64,000 nucleotides of DNA from Neobacillus niacini (lineage in GTDB: Bacteria > Bacillota > Bacilli > Bacillales > Cytobacillaceae). Below are positions 62,753 to 64,000 of the stretch, one piece after another (positions within the stretch are counted from its first letter, which is position 1; each line of letters opens with the position of its first letter). The DNA lies in the NCBI RefSeq assembly GCF_023715785.1, contig NZ_JAMBOX010000001.1:806001-870000 (forward strand), written 5' to 3'. The notes under the pieces were generated by a model. That model was not told the DNA's origin. It made no database searches and saw nothing but the letters and a program-made list of their open reading frames with translations. The translations under genes and the position numbers were made by a program.

Positions 62753-64000
62753 ATGAGCAGTACAAAGAAAAAACCAGTTGAAGAAATAGGAAAATCACGG
62801 GTGAAGTCAAAGCAAAAGTACAAAGGCTGGAAGATGGCCGTAATCGGCAGTATGACAGTTCTTGCACTCATCGTTGCCGGAATCAGTTATTATCAGGCAA
62901 CCCGATTCAACTCGAAGGTTACGATAAATGAAATAAAAGTGGGTGGGCTGACTGCTGATCAAACCGTTAAAAAGTTAAAAACAGCCTCATTAAAAAACAG
63001 GGTCTTTGTCGGGGAGCAGCAAATCCTGGATGAAGAAGATACAAAATTGGGCTTTACCGAAAAGGATTTGCCTGAAGTGAAGAAATTGCTGAAAAACCAG
63101 TGGACATTTTTCCCTTCTTTCAAGAAAAAAGATTATCAGCTGATTCCAGATGAGGCAAGTCAGTATCGCACTCAGACAATGAAAAAGCTTGTCGAAGAAA
63201 AGCTTCTGTCCATGAATGAAACATTGAAAGCACCAGTCGATGCTTTTGTTAAGCTCGAACAGGGCAAAATATCCATCTCCAAAAGCAAAGATGGGGAACA
63301 ATTTGATGTCGCCAGCCTTTTGAAGGATTACGACAAGCAGTATTATAAAAGCGATATTCGTTTAGAGCCTGTATACCTACAGCCTGTCAGAGAAGACAGC
63401 GAAATCGTAAAGAACGAAGAGAAAAAGCTCAAAGAACTTCTTGGCCAATCGATTGAATACAAGGTACAGGATCAAGTCCATTCTTTAAAAGCCAGTGAGC
63501 TAATTAAAAGTGCCACCGTATCAAAGGATTTACAGATTGCCATAGACCCTAGTGATATTAAAAGAAAAATTACGGAAATTAATGATACCCAATGTACATT
63601 AAATAAAAATTTCACCTTTAAGACCCATTCTGGCAAAGTCATAACTGTCAAAGGTCAGGGCTATGGCTGGGCTTTGGACGTAAAAAAAGAAACGGCAATG
63701 ATTCAGAAGGCTTTTGAAACGGGAGAGACATCGGTTTCTGCTGCAAACATCATCGGTAAAGGCTGGAAAGGTGAAGGCTATGGGTATGAAACAACTGCGA
63801 ACAATGGAATCGGCAACACATATGCGGAAGTTTCGATTGACGAACAGCGGATTTGGATTTATAAAAATGGACAATTGGCCGTCACAACGAATGTCGTAAC
63901 TGGCAAACATAGTACTGGAAAGGATACGTCACCGGGCGTGTGGTATATCCTTTATAAACGCCAACAATACACGCTTACCGGTGATACAGCGGGCACAGCT
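62753..64000 (+). CDS. L,D-transpeptidase with VanW/PG_binding_4-type domains, partial
   Basis: 416 codons are visible; the 3' end is outside the window. A Lys-rich cytoplasmic tail and one membrane anchor (about residues 28-48) come first. Two repeats of the PG_binding_4 pattern (VTINEIKVGGLTADQTVKKL near 57) follow. The start of a YkuD domain (YAEVSIDEQRIWIYKNGQLAVTTNVVTGKHSTG, from about 360) comes last. The catalytic HxxN/SxGC part should lie just beyond 64000. It is a membrane-anchored peptidoglycan cross-linking enzyme, different in architecture from the secreted enzyme at 51039. Confidence 0.88.
   Translation, partial: MSSTKKKPVEEIGKSRVKSKQKYKGWKMAVIGSMTVLALIVAGISYYQATRFNSKVTINEIKVGGLTADQTVKKLKTASLKNRVFVGEQQILDEEDTKLGFTEKDLPEVKKLLKNQWTFFPSFKKKDYQLIPDEASQYRTQTMKKLVEEKLLSMNETLKAPVDAFVKLEQGKISISKSKDGEQFDVASLLKDYDKQYYKSDIRLEPVYLQPVREDSEIVKNEEKKLKELLGQSIEYKVQDQVHSLKASELIKSATVSKDLQIAIDPSDIKRKITEINDTQCTLNKNFTFKTHSGKVITVKGQGYGWALDVKKETAMIQKAFETGETSVSAANIIGKGWKGEGYGYETTANNGIGNTYAEVSIDEQRIWIYKNGQLAVTTNVVTGKHSTGKDTSPGVWYILYKRQQYTLTGDTAGTA

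Overview
The window looks like chromosomal DNA of a spore-forming, facultatively anaerobic member of the Bacillaceae (Bacillus, Neobacillus or Mesobacillus type). The evidence is strong AGGAGG-type ribosome binding sites, TTG/GTG starts, a YhcN/YlaJ sporulation lipoprotein, a gamma-SASP-like small protein, YojF/BshB2 (bacillithiol synthesis), a BceRS-BceAB module and a LytST-CstA locus. No rRNA, tRNA, CRISPR array, insertion sequence or prophage was seen.

Layout. (1) 1-9393, all on the minus strand, is a formate respiration cluster: fdhD, fdnG, fdnH, fdnI, then a terminator, then fdhE, mobA, moeA and a second moeA-like gene cut by the window edge. The catalytic subunit fdnG is interrupted by an in-frame UGA that is very probably read as selenocysteine. 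It sits exactly where E. coli FdnG has Sec, and an E. coli-like SECIS hairpin follows 11 nt downstream. (2) 9394-19725 is housekeeping and accessory: pdxK, yojF-bshB2, a mosaic of broken genes (Crp/Fnr regulator, nosZ, an unknown C-terminus), a PQQ-type sugar dehydrogenase lipoprotein, a HAD phosphatase, an AlkD-like glycosylase, a double P-loop ATPase, ybaK and a subtilase remnant. (3) 19729-24499 holds a NarL/LuxR two-component system and an orphan B12-binding/radical SAM enzyme. (4) 24533-29302 is a complete branched-chain amino acid ABC importer with a probable CodY site. (5) 29621-37632 holds a NiaP-like MFS carrier, a heterodimeric ABC exporter, an ASCH protein and a two-gene GMC oxidoreductase. 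(6) 37754-42898 holds a sporulation lipoprotein, a TetR-controlled ABC-2 exporter with two clear operators, and a NERD/zinc-ribbon protein. (7) 43484-48591 holds pepT, an APH-fold kinase, a gltC-like regulator divergent from gdhA, and a DUF4023 microprotein. (8) 48842-50876 is a parC-parM-parR-like actin partition module between chromosomal genes. (9) 51039-64000 holds an L,D-transpeptidase with GW repeats, lytS-lytT-cstA plus a coupled 49-aa membrane protein, bceRSAB, a DUF2238-like membrane protein, and a second, truncated L,D-transpeptidase.

The intergenic DNA is unusually structured. Four arrays (10927, 13675, 18604, 42914) repeat with a 21-bp period around short related cores; the last is organised into 103-bp higher-order repeats. 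A multi-hairpin dispersed element occurs at 27949 and 38454, with compensatory changes in its stems, and a stripped-down copy at 58744 supplies the stop codon of a histidine kinase. A second dispersed motif (GGTGTCAGGCACC, twice linked to a GTCC/GGAC hairpin) occurs three times. These elements, the Sec formate dehydrogenase and the chromosomally embedded ParMRC module are the parts most worth following up.
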